DNA of 64,000 nucleotides, from positions 62,001-126,000 of the forward strand of contig JAEUJZ010000023.1 in assembly GCA_016794505.1 (NCBI GenBank), given 5' to 3'. The position numbers and the translations under genes are program-made. This DNA comes from Myxococcales bacterium (GTDB taxonomy: Bacteria; Myxococcota_A; Polyangia; Palsa-1104; JAEUJZ01). The notes beneath the pieces are model-generated. The model did no database searches, was not told the origin of the DNA, and was given only the letters and a program-made list of their open reading frames with translations. Below are positions 42,865 to 51,870 of the stretch, piece after piece. Positions within the stretch are counted from its first letter, which is position 1, and every line of letters begins with the position of its first letter.

Positions 42865-43796
42865 GGCCGTCCCTGCACATCGCGAGCGAGGTACACAAAA
42901 AGCACGGCCAGCGCCGTCGCAAAGCCCAAGATGGTGACGTTGGCGGCGCGTCGTCCACGCAGACCAAAGGCCGCCCGCCCCAAGAGCAGCCCGGCGTAGA
43001 TCAGCCAGGTCAGCACCGCCAAGCCGTAGCGCGACTGGCGCAGCAGATAACCGGCCAGCGACAGCACGCTGCTTGAGCTAATGCCCGGCGCGACTCGGAT
43101 CAGCCACGAAGTCCCCGAGACCAGGGCCACGGTAAACGCCAGCATGCCGAATGCGATGCTGCGCTGGTTCCACGAGTCCAAGGTCTCAAGCGAGGGACCG
43201 CGCCACTGCACATGCGCGGGTCCACTGCTGCGATGGCCGTCGGAAGACGCGCTGGCCGACGCGGGCGAAAGGCGGCTCTTGCCGGGACGGCGCAAGCGAC
43301 GCTCGCTGAGCAAGTACAGGACCGAGGTCGCCGCAGCGATGCCAAACAGCGCGGTGCCCAGCGTCGCTGAAAAGATATGCAGCGTGATCAGTCGTGGCTC
43401 GACGCTGGTCAGCTCAGAAAGCGAGCGCTCGGGCAGCGCGCCATGGCCAATCGGCACGACGCGCACCAGCACATCCATGACCAGCGTCACCGGCAAGAGC
43501 AGCGCGCCCAGCAACGCGGTGTGCGGGCGCAGCCGCGGCTGCCCGGTCAGCGCCGACAGCGACAGCAGCATCAGAAACGATGCGAAATAAATCGCCTCGC
43601 GCGCCGACGAGCCGGGGTGCTGTCCATGCAAGCACAGCCACGCGATATCGAAGGCCTGCGCCAGCACACCCAAGACGAGCAGCGGAAAAATGCCGCGGCG
43701 GAAGCTCGCCTCACCGCCCTGCGCCAGGCTGACAAAGCACAGGGTCGCAGCGACGGCGAAAAAGGCCAGGGTCAGAGGAAAAAGGGGCGGCATCAT
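42861..43796 (-). CDS. CcsA/HemX-type cytochrome c assembly membrane protein
   Basis: 311 residues with about eight transmembrane helices. Topology, length and place directly upstream of hemA fit HemX/CcsA-like proteins, which act in haem handling for cytochrome c maturation or modulate HemA. The family hallmarks are weak: a His-containing loop (LHGQHPGSSAREAIYFASF) and TLHIFSATLGTALFGIAAATSVLYLL with a conserved His at a helix start. A Ser-rich loop lies in the middle. First gene of the hem operon. Confidence 0.75.
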   Translation of the reverse strand: MMPPLFPLTLAFFAVAATLCFVSLAQGGEASFRRGIFPLLVLGVLAQAFDIAWLCLHGQHPGSSAREAIYFASFLMLLSLSALTGQPRLRPHTALLGALLLPVTLVMDVLVRVVPIGHGALPERSLSELTSVEPRLITLHIFSATLGTALFGIAAATSVLYLLSERRLRRPGKSRLSPASASASSDGHRSSGPAHVQWRGPSLETLDSWNQRSIAFGMLAFTVALVSGTSWLIRVAPGISSSSVLSLAGYLLRQSRYGLAVLTWLIYAGLLLGRAAFGLRGRRAANVTILGFATALAVLFVYLARDVQGRP

Positions 43797-43840
43797 GGGC
43801 GATCAAACGAGGGAAAAGCGACCCGCAAGCGACTGTATCA

Positions 43841-43916
43841 GGTCTTTTCTGTCGGTTTCTTGTGACGGTCTTTTCTGTCGGTTTTTGTGACGGTCTTTTC
43901 TGTCGGTTCTTGCGGC
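43841..43916. repeat. Three tandem ~25-bp repeats between the hem operon and the upstream gene
   Basis: Units at 43841-43866, 43867-43891 and 43892-43916 share GGTCTTTTCTGTCGGTT followed by a short variable end. Non-coding, in the 126-bp gap upstream of the ccsA/hemX start. Could be binding sites for a regulator of the hem operon, or a terminator-like region for the upstream gene. No spacers, so not CRISPR. Confidence 0.75.
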
Positions 43917-43922
43917 GGGCCC

Positions 43923-44456
43923 TTACTTCTTGCCGATGGCCGGCCCCAGCCCCTGCAGCGACCCGCGATCGCGAGAGCTGCTGATCGGCTTGATCGGCAC
44001 GACTCCCATCGTCGAGGCCGCGGCTTGTGACGCGCTGCTCATGGCGGCCAGCGCATGGATGCCGGCTTGGCTGGCTGCATCGCGGCTGCGCGGGGGCGGG
44101 GCGGGCGGCGGCACGGCTCGACCGGATGTCGGCCCAGCCTGAGGCGCCTGAACCGCTGGCGCCGGCAGCGCTTCACCGATGAAGCCCGACTCTCCTTCAT
44201 ACGCGGCCTCGCCGATGATCAGCGAGTTCAGGAACACCTCGCCGCCCAGCGTACCGATCTGGCCGCGGGTCTTGACCTTGCCGGTCAGGCGATAGGTGTC
44301 GCCGCCTTCAGACACGACGCGCTCGACGTGAAAGGCCTCGGTCAGGCGAAACTGGCGCGAAAGCTCCGGCAGCGTCAGCACGTTGCCCTCTACCGAGATC
44401 CGACCCTCTTCCGTCCACTGCTGTATGCGTCGTTGCGAGACGAAGATCCGCGGCAC
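43923..44456 (-). CDS. Conserved-looking hypothetical protein
   Basis: 177 residues. The first ~95 residues look like a folded domain (MPRIFVSQRRIQQWTEEGRISVEGNVLTLPELSRQFRLTEA; RLTGKVKTRGQIGTLGGEVFLNSLIIGEAAYEGESGFIGE). The rest is Ala/Pro/Ser-rich and probably disordered. I associate this N-terminal pattern with uncharacterised myxobacterial proteins but know no function. No signal peptide or membrane segment. Divergent from the CapA-like lipoprotein, 71 bp apart. Confidence 0.65.
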   Translation of the reverse strand: MPRIFVSQRRIQQWTEEGRISVEGNVLTLPELSRQFRLTEAFHVERVVSEGGDTYRLTGKVKTRGQIGTLGGEVFLNSLIIGEAAYEGESGFIGEALPAPAVQAPQAGPTSGRAVPPPAPPPRSRDAASQAGIHALAAMSSASQAAASTMGVVPIKPISSSRDRGSLQGLGPAIGKK

Positions 44457-44527
44457 GAAAGCCCTCCAAATCGAGAGAAGAAACGAGAGCCCCAGTATAT
44501 CCCGCGCGACGGGAAGGCAGTGTTAAA

Positions 44528-46171
44528 ATGCCTCGTTTGTTGGGGGCGCAAACAAAGCAGCCTAGGGGGCTTGAGCGCTGGCTTGTCGTCGCCGCAGGTC
44601 TGTTCGCAGCCTGTGCGACATCGCCGCAGATCGCGACGCCAGCACACGCGCCCCAGGCTGGCGCACAGACTGGCGCACAGACTGGCGCACAGACTGGCGC
44701 ACAGACTGGCGCACAAACTGGCGCACAAACTGGCGCACAAACTGGCGCACAAACTGGCGTACAAACTGGCGCGCAAATGAACACACAAGCTGCCACGCAA
44801 CCTGCAGCACAAAGCAGCGATCCTTCCTTGGGATGGACTGCCGTGCAGAATGGGGATTCGACCCAGACTCACGCTGCTGCGTTGTCGTCGGGCTCTGCGG
44901 CGGTGGATTCACCGGGAAGAGCTTCGCAAGAAATATCGACACAAAAATCAGCATTAGAATCGACACAAAAACCAATCTTAGCATCGACACAAAAACCGGA
45001 ACCGGCGGCGATTACCGGGGCGGTGGCAGATCGCGCGGTCTCGCTGGCCTTTGTCGGGGACATCATCGTCGGCCACTATCACTCGCGCGGCTATGCCCGA
45101 CACCACCGTCCCGAGCACGCGCCGCTTTTGGCCGTCGCGCCGCTTTTGGCCGCCGATCTCAGCATCGCCAACCTTGAGACGCCGGTCGTCACAGTCCTGC
45201 CGCGCTATAGCCCGGTTGAAAGCAAGTACCGCTTTGGCGCGACGACGAGCGTGCTGACCCTGCTGAGCCAGGTCGGCATCACAGCGGTCAGCGTCGCCAA
45301 CAACCACGCCGCCGATCTGAAAGAAGACGGCCTTCGCCAGACGCCGCGCCTGCTGCGAGACCAAGGCATTACGCCTCTTGGCGAGGCGCGTGTGCCGGCC
45401 GATGGCTCGCCGTTTGTCGTGCAGACGCTGCGGGTGCGGGGCCTGCGCGTAGGCGTGGTGGCCGCGACGACGCAGCAGAACGTGCCGCTTGCGGCCCGGC
45501 CGCAGACACCCCGGCTGCCGGTCTGCGATACGGCGCTTCTGCCTCGGCACATCGCCCCGCTGCTGCGGCGCGCCCGCGCCGAGCACGATGTGCTGATCGT
45601 CCTTCTGCACTGGGGCACGCAGTTCACGGATCTGCCCAGCCCGACGCAGCGCCGCGTCGCCCATGCGCTGGTCGATGCCGGCGCCGATCTGGTGATTGGC
45701 CACCACCCGCACGTGCTGCAGGGCATCGAGCGCTATCGCCACGGGCTGATCGCGTACTCGCTGGGCAACTTTCTTTTTCCCGATGCCTCGGGTGTGCCGC
45801 GCTTGACCGGGGTCTTGCGGGTCGATGTACGCCGCGATCCGGTGGCGATCGCCAAGGTGACGTTCCTGCCGGCGGTGGCTCGCGTAAACGCGCAGCACGC
45901 CGTGGCTCCGCAGCCTGCGACGGGTCGCGCCCAGATCGAGGTCTTGTCGCGCCTGCACCGCGTCTCGCTGCCGCTGGGCAGTCGCCTGGTGCAACGAGCC
46001 GATCACGCAGAGCTGCCGCTGCCTTCGCCATCGCCGCCCAGGGATACAGCGACGGTCGCGTCGACCCCGCCGACAGACGCGCCGACAGACGCGCCGACAG
46101 ACGCGCCGACAGACGCGCCGACAGACGCTCAGGCAGCGCACGCGCCGCAGCCGTCGACCCCGCCTTCGTAG
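44528..46171 (+). CDS. CapA-family (PgsA-like) lipoprotein with repeat linkers
   Basis: 547 residues. Signal peptide ending FAAC (imperfect lipobox). Residues ~43-83 are ten TGAQ units coded by a 12-bp repeat, followed by an AT-richer STQKP-type linker. The CapA/metallophosphatase-like domain spans about 175-450: FVGDIIVGH, ADLSIANLETPV, VSVANNHAAD, VLLHWG, GADLVIGHHPHVLQG and YSLGNFLF. Such proteins act in poly-gamma-glutamate or capsule handling. The C-terminus has five TDAP units from a second 12-bp repeat. Both linkers look like wall- or surface-spanning spacers. Confidence 0.82.
   Translation: MPRLLGAQTKQPRGLERWLVVAAGLFAACATSPQIATPAHAPQAGAQTGAQTGAQTGAQTGAQTGAQTGAQTGAQTGVQTGAQMNTQAATQPAAQSSDPSLGWTAVQNGDSTQTHAAALSSGSAAVDSPGRASQEISTQKSALESTQKPILASTQKPEPAAITGAVADRAVSLAFVGDIIVGHYHSRGYARHHRPEHAPLLAVAPLLAADLSIANLETPVVTVLPRYSPVESKYRFGATTSVLTLLSQVGITAVSVANNHAADLKEDGLRQTPRLLRDQGITPLGEARVPADGSPFVVQTLRVRGLRVGVVAATTQQNVPLAARPQTPRLPVCDTALLPRHIAPLLRRARAEHDVLIVLLHWGTQFTDLPSPTQRRVAHALVDAGADLVIGHHPHVLQGIERYRHGLIAYSLGNFLFPDASGVPRLTGVLRVDVRRDPVAIAKVTFLPAVARVNAQHAVAPQPATGRAQIEVLSRLHRVSLPLGSRLVQRADHAELPLPSPSPPRDTATVASTPPTDAPTDAPTDAPTDAPTDAQAAHAPQPSTPPS
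44657..44776 (+). repeat. 12-bp tandem repeat, 10 units, in frame
   Basis: Ten units of ACTGGCGCACAG/A coding TGAQ; the first four end in AG, later ones in AA, and the last two carry point changes. Copy number changes would keep the frame. Confidence 0.9.
46069..46128 (+). repeat. 12-bp tandem repeat, 5 units, in frame
   Basis: Five identical units GCCGACAGACGC near the 3' end of the CapA-like gene, coding the Thr-Asp-Ala-Pro tail. Confidence 0.9.
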
Positions 46172-46198
46172 TCGCTCGCTTTGCCGCGGGCGCCGTCG

Positions 46199-47827
46199 CT
46201 AGAACCCCAGCGAGTGATCGCCGAGCACGCTGGAAAGGGGGGCCGGGACGCTCTTTGGATCGCCGCTTATGCGCAGCGTGCCGTCGGGCAGAAAGCTTGC
46301 CTGCGCGTTGAGCCGACCGGTTTTGGGCTTGCTTCGCGGCCCACCTGCCTGCTCGGTGATGTCCACCACCAGCGGAATGCTCTCGGTGCTGCTGGGAATG
46401 CCGGACGCGCCGACGCCTGCGACAACCAGGAATTCCGACTCGCTATCGCGGTTTTCGTACTCGCCCAGCACGCACGACGACATCAGCCGCAGCCGCAGCA
46501 CGACTTCGGGAGATCCGCCGGGCACCACCTGGCGCAGCGCGAATTCGCGCACCTTGACCTCGCTCTCGCAGCGCCGGTTGGCGAAGCGCTCGGCGATGAC
46601 CGACGACAAAAACACGCCTTTTTCCATCTCGATCAGCAGGCGGTAATAGTGGTTGCCGCGCCGCGCCTCGGCATCGAACAAGCAGCCCGTCGAAAACAGC
46701 GCGACCTGCTTGTACGGCGCTTGCAGGCCCTTGGCCGTGGCCACAAGTCGGCTCGGCTGGCAGGCATACGTCAGCTCGTCGGGAATGGGGTCCCCCAGAC
46801 AGGCCGATGGCGCGCTCTTTTGGCAATAGCTGGCCAGCGACGGGAACGGACCCAGAAGCGGGCGCGGCACGGTCAGCGGCCGATCGCTGCCGGGCGCCAA
46901 GGCCAACAGGCGCTTTTGCACCGCCGCGTGGAGCCGTCGATCGAGCGAGGCGCGGTACGCGGTGATGGCACCCAGCGTGTCCCCCTTGGCTTCCAAGATC
47001 AGGCCCAGATTGAACAGCGAGCCAGCGGCGCTGCCCCCTTGCAGGAACAGCTCGCGACGAATCGCGGCTTGGGTGTAGTGCTGGGCCTCGTCGAGATCGC
47101 GCCGCTCATAGGCCGCAAGGCCCAGCTCGGACAAGGCCGGTGCCTCCCACGCGCTGGCATCAATGCCGCCGTGGGCCCCGGCTTTGTTGGCATAGCTGAT
47201 GGCCTCAACGAACGCGAGCATGGCCTGTTCGAACTGCTTTTTGGCGGCGAGATCTCGCCCTTTGCTGAGCGCTGCGCGATACGCCTTGAGCGCTTCGTCC
47301 TTCGTCGTGGGTGCCTCACTGGGCAGGGCCGCGACGGTGCTGGGCTGCCCCAAGCGAGCCAGCCCCTGTCGAGCCAACGCGACGGTGCCAGGCAGGGCAT
47401 ACGCGGTCCATAGGATGTCGCGATACAGGCGCAGCGCCGTCGGCTTCAAGCCACAGGCCTCGGCCAGCCGAGCCCGCGTGTACTGCTGATCGGCCTGCGT
47501 CCAGGCCGAGGCGGTCGGTGGCGCTTGTTCGATCTGCGCGTATGCCGCGGTCAGATCGCCGCGCAAGTGGGCGGCCCGCGCGGCGGCGCTTTGGGGGCTC
47601 GGCTGGCGCGCGTCCGCAGCAGCGGCATTCGGAAACAAGCGCGGCACGTCGGCAAACGCGGCAGCGGCGCGCTCGTATTCCGCCTTTTGCGTCGGGGTCA
47701 GCGGGCTCGGCTGGGGACAGGCAGCCACCGCAAGCGCGGGATCGGCCGCCTGCGCGGACGGAACGCAAGCCAGCGGCACCCAGCTCAGGGCCAGGCCCGC
47801 ACGCAAAGAGCGCTGCACACGTCGCAT
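46199..47827 (-). CDS. Exported TPR-type hypothetical protein
   Basis: 542 residues from ATG 47827, giving a signal peptide (LALSWVPLACVPSAQA); the frame is open upstream across the divergent trmO gene but that part is non-coding. Residues ~60-330 are helical with TPR-like spacing (AYRAALSKGRDLAAKKQFEQAMLAFVEAISYAN; LGLAAYERRDLDEAQHYTQAAI; LFNLGLILEAKGDTLGAITAYRASL). The last ~200 residues are beta-rich with several Cys. Function unknown. It is convergent with the CapA-like gene, 27 bp apart. Confidence 0.7.
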   Translation of the reverse strand: MRRVQRSLRAGLALSWVPLACVPSAQAADPALAVAACPQPSPLTPTQKAEYERAAAAFADVPRLFPNAAAADARQPSPQSAAARAAHLRGDLTAAYAQIEQAPPTASAWTQADQQYTRARLAEACGLKPTALRLYRDILWTAYALPGTVALARQGLARLGQPSTVAALPSEAPTTKDEALKAYRAALSKGRDLAAKKQFEQAMLAFVEAISYANKAGAHGGIDASAWEAPALSELGLAAYERRDLDEAQHYTQAAIRRELFLQGGSAAGSLFNLGLILEAKGDTLGAITAYRASLDRRLHAAVQKRLLALAPGSDRPLTVPRPLLGPFPSLASYCQKSAPSACLGDPIPDELTYACQPSRLVATAKGLQAPYKQVALFSTGCLFDAEARRGNHYYRLLIEMEKGVFLSSVIAERFANRRCESEVKVREFALRQVVPGGSPEVVLRLRLMSSCVLGEYENRDSESEFLVVAGVGASGIPSSTESIPLVVDITEQAGGPRSKPKTGRLNAQASFLPDGTLRISGDPKSVPAPLSSVLGDHSLGF

Positions 47828-47941
47828 CCCGACATCGTCCCCCGGCGGCTGGCGCGGAAGCAAGCGCGGATCGAGCCAGCTTGCGGGCCGCAGAGGCGCG
47901 GAAAATTCACAAGCCCTCCGTCGATGGCCTAGCATTGCGAC

Positions 47942-48424
47942 ATGATCTTCACGATGAATCCCGTGGCCTATGTGCGCGGCAGCCGCCTGGTCCCCGAAGA
48001 CGACTTCTGGGGCGGCAGTGTCGCCGAGATCGAGCTTGTCGCTGGCTTTGACGACGAAGCGCTGCAGGGCCTGGACCGCTTTTCGCACGCCGAGATCGTG
48101 TATGTCTTCGACCGCGTGCCGCCGGAAAAGATCGTCACCAGCGCGCGGCATCCGCGCAACAACCCCGACTGGCCCAAGGTCGGCATCTTCGCGCAGCGCG
48201 GCAAGGGTCGCCCCAATCGCATCGGCACCAGCCTCGTTCCGATCTTGCGCGTCGCTGGCCGCACGCTGTGGGTGCGCGAGCTAGACGCCATCGACGGCAC
48301 GCCGGTCTTGGACATCAAGCCCGTGCTGCGTGAATTCCTGCCGCGCGGCGAGGTCTATCAGCCACGCTGGGCGACGGAAATTATGGAAAACTACTGGCTC
48401 TTGCCTACCCCACCTAGCGAGTGA
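47942..48424 (+). CDS. TrmO-like tRNA methyltransferase (UPF0066)
   Basis: 160 residues. Family motifs: a hydrophobic start with PVAYVRGSR, FSHAEIVYVFDRVP, ARHPRNNPDWPKVGIFAQRGKGRPNRIGTS and LDAIDGTPVLDIKPVL. E. coli TrmO N-methylates t6A37 in tRNA-Thr using SAM; this protein has the core domain without the C-terminal extension. TAGCAT at 47930-47935 lies 6 nt before the ATG and there is no Shine-Dalgarno sequence, so the transcript may be leaderless. Confidence 0.82.
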   Translation: MIFTMNPVAYVRGSRLVPEDDFWGGSVAEIELVAGFDDEALQGLDRFSHAEIVYVFDRVPPEKIVTSARHPRNNPDWPKVGIFAQRGKGRPNRIGTSLVPILRVAGRTLWVRELDAIDGTPVLDIKPVLREFLPRGEVYQPRWATEIMENYWLLPTPPSE

Positions 48425-48430
48425 TGCGCG

Positions 48431-49921
48431 TCACAGAAAGCGCGGCGCCCAGGCTTTCCAGGTGTTCAAGGACTGCGTCGAATCGTACCGGCTGGGATCC
48501 CAGTCATAGTCGGCAAGCGTCCCCAGAATCGACCACGTCGCCGACGGTGGGTGCTTGTTGTCCTGGCTGAGCATGAGGTTCGTCAGGAAGCCTCCCAGGC
48601 TGTCTGCGAGATCGCGCGAGCGGCCCTGTAGCGCCACGGGCTGCAGCGGCCAGTTGTCCCAGATCACCACCTTGCGGCGCAGAAGGCCGTTGATCGTCGT
48701 CATATCGCTGGCCTGGATCGTCGCGCTGAAGGTCAAAGGTCCGGTCCACAGCACGTCGATGTCGGGGCGCAGCAGCGGCCCGAGTTCTTGGTTGTACTGC
48801 GGCCAGCCCTTGATGTCGGATGCATAGGCTGTCCCGACGACCAACAGGCGCGCGGCGGGATCTTTTTGCCGCAGATATTCCTGCAGGCGGTTCATCAGCG
48901 AGGCGTGCGCCGCGGCTTGCGATGGAAAGGCGGCCTTGTCCGCAGCGTGGTGCAGATCCGGCGAGATATCGTCGAGAAACAGCGAAAACTTGCGCACTCC
49001 GAGCCCGCGCACCTGTTCGATCTTTGCCGTCAGGCGCAAAAAATCGGCGTCGCTGCTGTACTGAATCGGCGTGATCGGCGCTTGCTTGGTGCCGGCATAC
49101 CCTGGGCTGATGCTCCACAGAAAGTCGATCAAGCGGCGATCGGACTCGGCGGCGGCGTCGGCAAGCTCGCGGGCGCGATCGGCGGGGTACGGCGTGGCCC
49201 ACTCGGCACGGTGATACGGGTCGTCTTTGGGGCCATACAAAAACAGGTTCTGCCGCAGCCAGCCCATACGCCGCAGCGTCGCGCTGCGCTCGCTGTTCGA
49301 CAGCGGTCGCCCGTAATAGCCCTCGATCAAGCCGCGCAGCGGAATCGCTGGCCAGTCGACGATCACCACCGGCTGCGGCACCGCCAGCGCGCTCATCAGC
49401 GCATACAGCGCACCGCGCTCGCTGACGGCGAAAAGCTGCGTCTCAAGCTGCGCGTCGTTGCTTGCGGCACGTCGGGTCACGACGGCATAGCGCTCGGGAT
49501 GACCGCCGGCCAGCGTCCACTGCATCGCGGCTTCGGCCGAAAGCGCAAGCGGGGTCGACGAAAAGCGCAGCGCCCAGGTGCAGCGCGAGCCGCCGCGATC
49601 TTGCTCGCGCATCGACAGAAGCTCGGGCAGCAGCGCATCGATCGCGGCATGCTGCGAAAGCGCCGAGGTATCGATCCGCGTCTGACAGCGCTTGCCGACG
49701 CGCTCTTCATCGATCGACAGGTAGCGCGGTGCGGGATAAAGCGGCTGCGGCTTGCTCGGCTGACAGGCCATGGGCAGCAGACCGGCCGCGCTCACGATCA
49801 GCGCCCACGCGACGTGTTGTCGACGCGGAAGCGGATCGGCTGTGCCCCTGCCAAGGCTCGCGTCCACGCCCATCCTCGGCACACCTTGCGACACGCTCAT
49901 GCGTCCATCCTTTTGATTCAT
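48431..49921 (-). CDS. GH84-type beta-N-acetylglucosaminidase lipoprotein
   Basis: 496 residues. Signal with lipobox-like LLPMAC (Cys53). An N-terminal alpha/beta domain precedes the catalytic barrel. RGLIEGYYGRP (196-206), LYGPKDDPYHR (228-238) and the catalytic Asp pair D317-D318 in SLFLDDIS are hallmarks of family 84 O-GlcNAcase/hyaluronidase-like enzymes. Likely cleaves terminal GlcNAc from glycans or wall fragments. It follows the NatAB-type transporter genes on the same strand after 9 bp. Confidence 0.87.
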   Translation of the reverse strand: MNQKDGRMSVSQGVPRMGVDASLGRGTADPLPRRQHVAWALIVSAAGLLPMACQPSKPQPLYPAPRYLSIDEERVGKRCQTRIDTSALSQHAAIDALLPELLSMREQDRGGSRCTWALRFSSTPLALSAEAAMQWTLAGGHPERYAVVTRRAASNDAQLETQLFAVSERGALYALMSALAVPQPVVIVDWPAIPLRGLIEGYYGRPLSNSERSATLRRMGWLRQNLFLYGPKDDPYHRAEWATPYPADRARELADAAAESDRRLIDFLWSISPGYAGTKQAPITPIQYSSDADFLRLTAKIEQVRGLGVRKFSLFLDDISPDLHHAADKAAFPSQAAAHASLMNRLQEYLRQKDPAARLLVVGTAYASDIKGWPQYNQELGPLLRPDIDVLWTGPLTFSATIQASDMTTINGLLRRKVVIWDNWPLQPVALQGRSRDLADSLGGFLTNLMLSQDNKHPPSATWSILGTLADYDWDPSRYDSTQSLNTWKAWAPRFL

Positions 49922-49930
49922 CGGTTGGGC

Positions 49931-51109
49931 CTAGCGCGTGGCCGCCAGCCGCAGCGTTCGCGCGACATACGAAAGCGAAAGCAGGCACAGCACGCCGGTC
50001 ACCAGATAGGGAATGGCAAGCTGAGAAAGCAGCAGCGGCTCGCCCTTGATCACGTGCGTCATCATCGTGTTCTGCGACAGCGCCGGCACCCAGACATACC
50101 AGGGCTGCTCGGCCCCTGGATTAAACAGGGTCAGCGTCGGAACCAGCGACACAAAGAGCACGACGCCGGTCGCGCTCGCCTGCGCTTCTTTGTACGTCTT
50201 GCAGCGGATGGCCACGGCCATAACCAAGGCGGCGAGCAGGAACGAAAACGGAAACAGCAGGCCGATAAACGCCAGGCTCTCGCGCGGGCCGTACTGGAAC
50301 AGCGCCTGCAAGCTGTCGCTGCGGATCACCCACTGCGCGGGCAGAAAGCTCAGCGACGACAGCGTCGCGACGAGCAGACCCACGCAGGACACCGCGGCCC
50401 ACTTGCCCACAACGATCGCGCCGTGCGGCGCAGGGTTCATCAAAAGCGGCTCCAGCGAACCGCGCTCGCGCTCGCCGGCTGTGGTGTCAAGCGCCGCGCC
50501 CAGCAGTCCATAGACCACTGCCATCAGCACAAACAGCGGCAAGATGCCGGTAAGCTGCGCCGATCGCGACTGCTGGCTGGCCAGGTCGCGTTCTTGCAGC
50601 AACACGGGCTCAAGCAGCGACGGAGAGACGCCGCGCACGGCCAAGCGCAGCATGGCCTGCTCGCGACCGAAGCCGCGCAGCAGGCGCAGGATGGGACCCA
50701 GCCCGACCTGCGCGCGTTGGTTGGCGCTGCTGCTCACCACCTCGATGCGCGGCGCTTCACCGCGCTGCAGCGCGTCTTCAAAGTCGGGCGGCACCACGAC
50801 CACTGGATCGGCAAGCTGACTTTTTTTGAGCTGGGTCTCATAGTCCTCAGGCGCTGCCACCACCGTGTGCGTCTGTCGCTCGATATAGCTGCGCAGCGAC
50901 GGAGCGTGGCTCATTCCTATCGCATGCACCTGCCGCTTTTCAGCGCGCTCTTCAAAGCTAGCCAGAAGCTGGGTCAGCGCCGCCAAGATCAGCGGCCCCA
51001 TCAGCACCGAGCTTGCGAACACGGTGAGCAGCGTGCGGCGATCGCGCAGCGCATCGATCAGCTCTTTGCGAAACACACACCAAGCACAAGCCAGCGCGGA
51101 TGCGGTCAT
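49931..51109 (-). CDS. ABC-2 type transporter permease, NatB-like
   Basis: 392 residues: one N-terminal transmembrane helix, a ~150-residue extracytoplasmic domain, then five or six helices, the ABC-2/NatB topology. The segment YGLLGAALDTTAGERERGSLEPLLMNPA is typical of the NatB family, in which GERE..LE.LL lies after the second helix. Start overlaps the ATPase stop by 4 bp. Substrate unknown; sodium export is the model for NatAB, but this cannot be assumed. Confidence 0.87.
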   Translation of the reverse strand: MTASALACAWCVFRKELIDALRDRRTLLTVFASSVLMGPLILAALTQLLASFEERAEKRQVHAIGMSHAPSLRSYIERQTHTVVAAPEDYETQLKKSQLADPVVVVPPDFEDALQRGEAPRIEVVSSSANQRAQVGLGPILRLLRGFGREQAMLRLAVRGVSPSLLEPVLLQERDLASQQSRSAQLTGILPLFVLMAVVYGLLGAALDTTAGERERGSLEPLLMNPAPHGAIVVGKWAAVSCVGLLVATLSSLSFLPAQWVIRSDSLQALFQYGPRESLAFIGLLFPFSFLLAALVMAVAIRCKTYKEAQASATGVVLFVSLVPTLTLFNPGAEQPWYVWVPALSQNTMMTHVIKGEPLLLSQLAIPYLVTGVLCLLSLSYVARTLRLAATR

Positions 51110-51870
51110 GGTGCGTTTCTTTCTGCGTCGGTAAACGCCAGCTTCACGAAGGTCTCTTCAAAGTCGGTCTCGCCGCTTGCGCGCGAAAGCTCGGCGATGC
51201 TGCCCTGCGCCACGGTGCGGCCGTGCGCGATCAACACGACGTGATCACACAGCCGCTCGACCTCTTGCATGATGTGCGAAGAAAACACGATGCACTTGCC
51301 CTCTTCGTCGCGCAGGCGGCGCAGCGCAGACCGCAGGCGACGCGTCGAAAGAACGTCCAGCCCATTGGTTGGCTCGTCGAGCAAGATGTTGGGCGGGTCG
51401 TGAACCAAGGCGCGGGATAGCGCCGTCTTCATGCGCTCGCCTTGGCTGAACCCTTCGGTGCGGCGATCCAAGATGCCGTCCATTTCCAGCATCGCAGACA
51501 GCCAGCGGATGCGCGCGTTGGCGTCGCTGTCGCGCATGCCGTGCAGGCGCGCGTAATACAGGATGTTTTCGCGCGCCGACAAGCGGGGATACAAGCCGCG
51601 GGCATCGCTGAGCACGCCGATCCGCGACAGGGCCTGCGCTCGCTGCGTCTTCACATCGAGATCGTCGATGGACACGCGGCCTTGGTCGGCGTCGATCAAG
51701 CCCGCGACGATGCGCAGGCTGGTGGTCTTGCCAGCACCATTGGGGCCAAGCAAGCCCACGATGCAGCGATCCGGAGCGCGGAAGCTCACGTCGGCGACGG
51801 CCTGCACGACGTCGCTTCGGCGGCCGCTTTTTTGGATGAAGCGCTTTTCGATGCCAGATACAGCGATCAT
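51106..51870 (-). CDS. ABC transporter ATP-binding protein, NatA-like
   Basis: 254 residues. Walker A LLGPNGAGKTT (about 39-49), signature FSQGERMK, Walker B ILLDEPTNGLD, switch His in IVFSSHIMQEVERLCDHV. Pairs with the downstream permease (4-bp overlap) to form an ABC-2 exporter. Its start overlaps the stop of the upstream hydrolase by 4 bp, so hydrolase, ATPase, permease and GH84 enzyme may be one transcript. Confidence 0.92.
   Translation of the reverse strand: MIAVSGIEKRFIQKSGRRSDVVQAVADVSFRAPDRCIVGLLGPNGAGKTTSLRIVAGLIDADQGRVSIDDLDVKTQRAQALSRIGVLSDARGLYPRLSARENILYYARLHGMRDSDANARIRWLSAMLEMDGILDRRTEGFSQGERMKTALSRALVHDPPNILLDEPTNGLDVLSTRRLRSALRRLRDEEGKCIVFSSHIMQEVERLCDHVVLIAHGRTVAQGSIAELSRASGETDFEETFVKLAFTDAERNAP

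Noticed and set aside
43841..43916. Possible CRISPR remnant
   Set aside because: The units are directly tandem without spacers and there are no cas genes nearby; the CARF domain in the window belongs to an RtcR-type sigma-54 activator.
47828..48151. N-terminal extension of the TPR protein frame
   Set aside because: It is antisense to the start of the TrmO gene, whose motifs are clear; ATG 47827 gives a proper signal peptide.
48788..51244. Very long plus-strand frame (over 800 codons) opposite the GH84 and NatB genes
   Set aside because: The minus strand carries clear family motifs over the same span; the plus-strand product is Arg/Gln/His-rich with no recognisable domain, as expected for antisense of GC-rich coding DNA.
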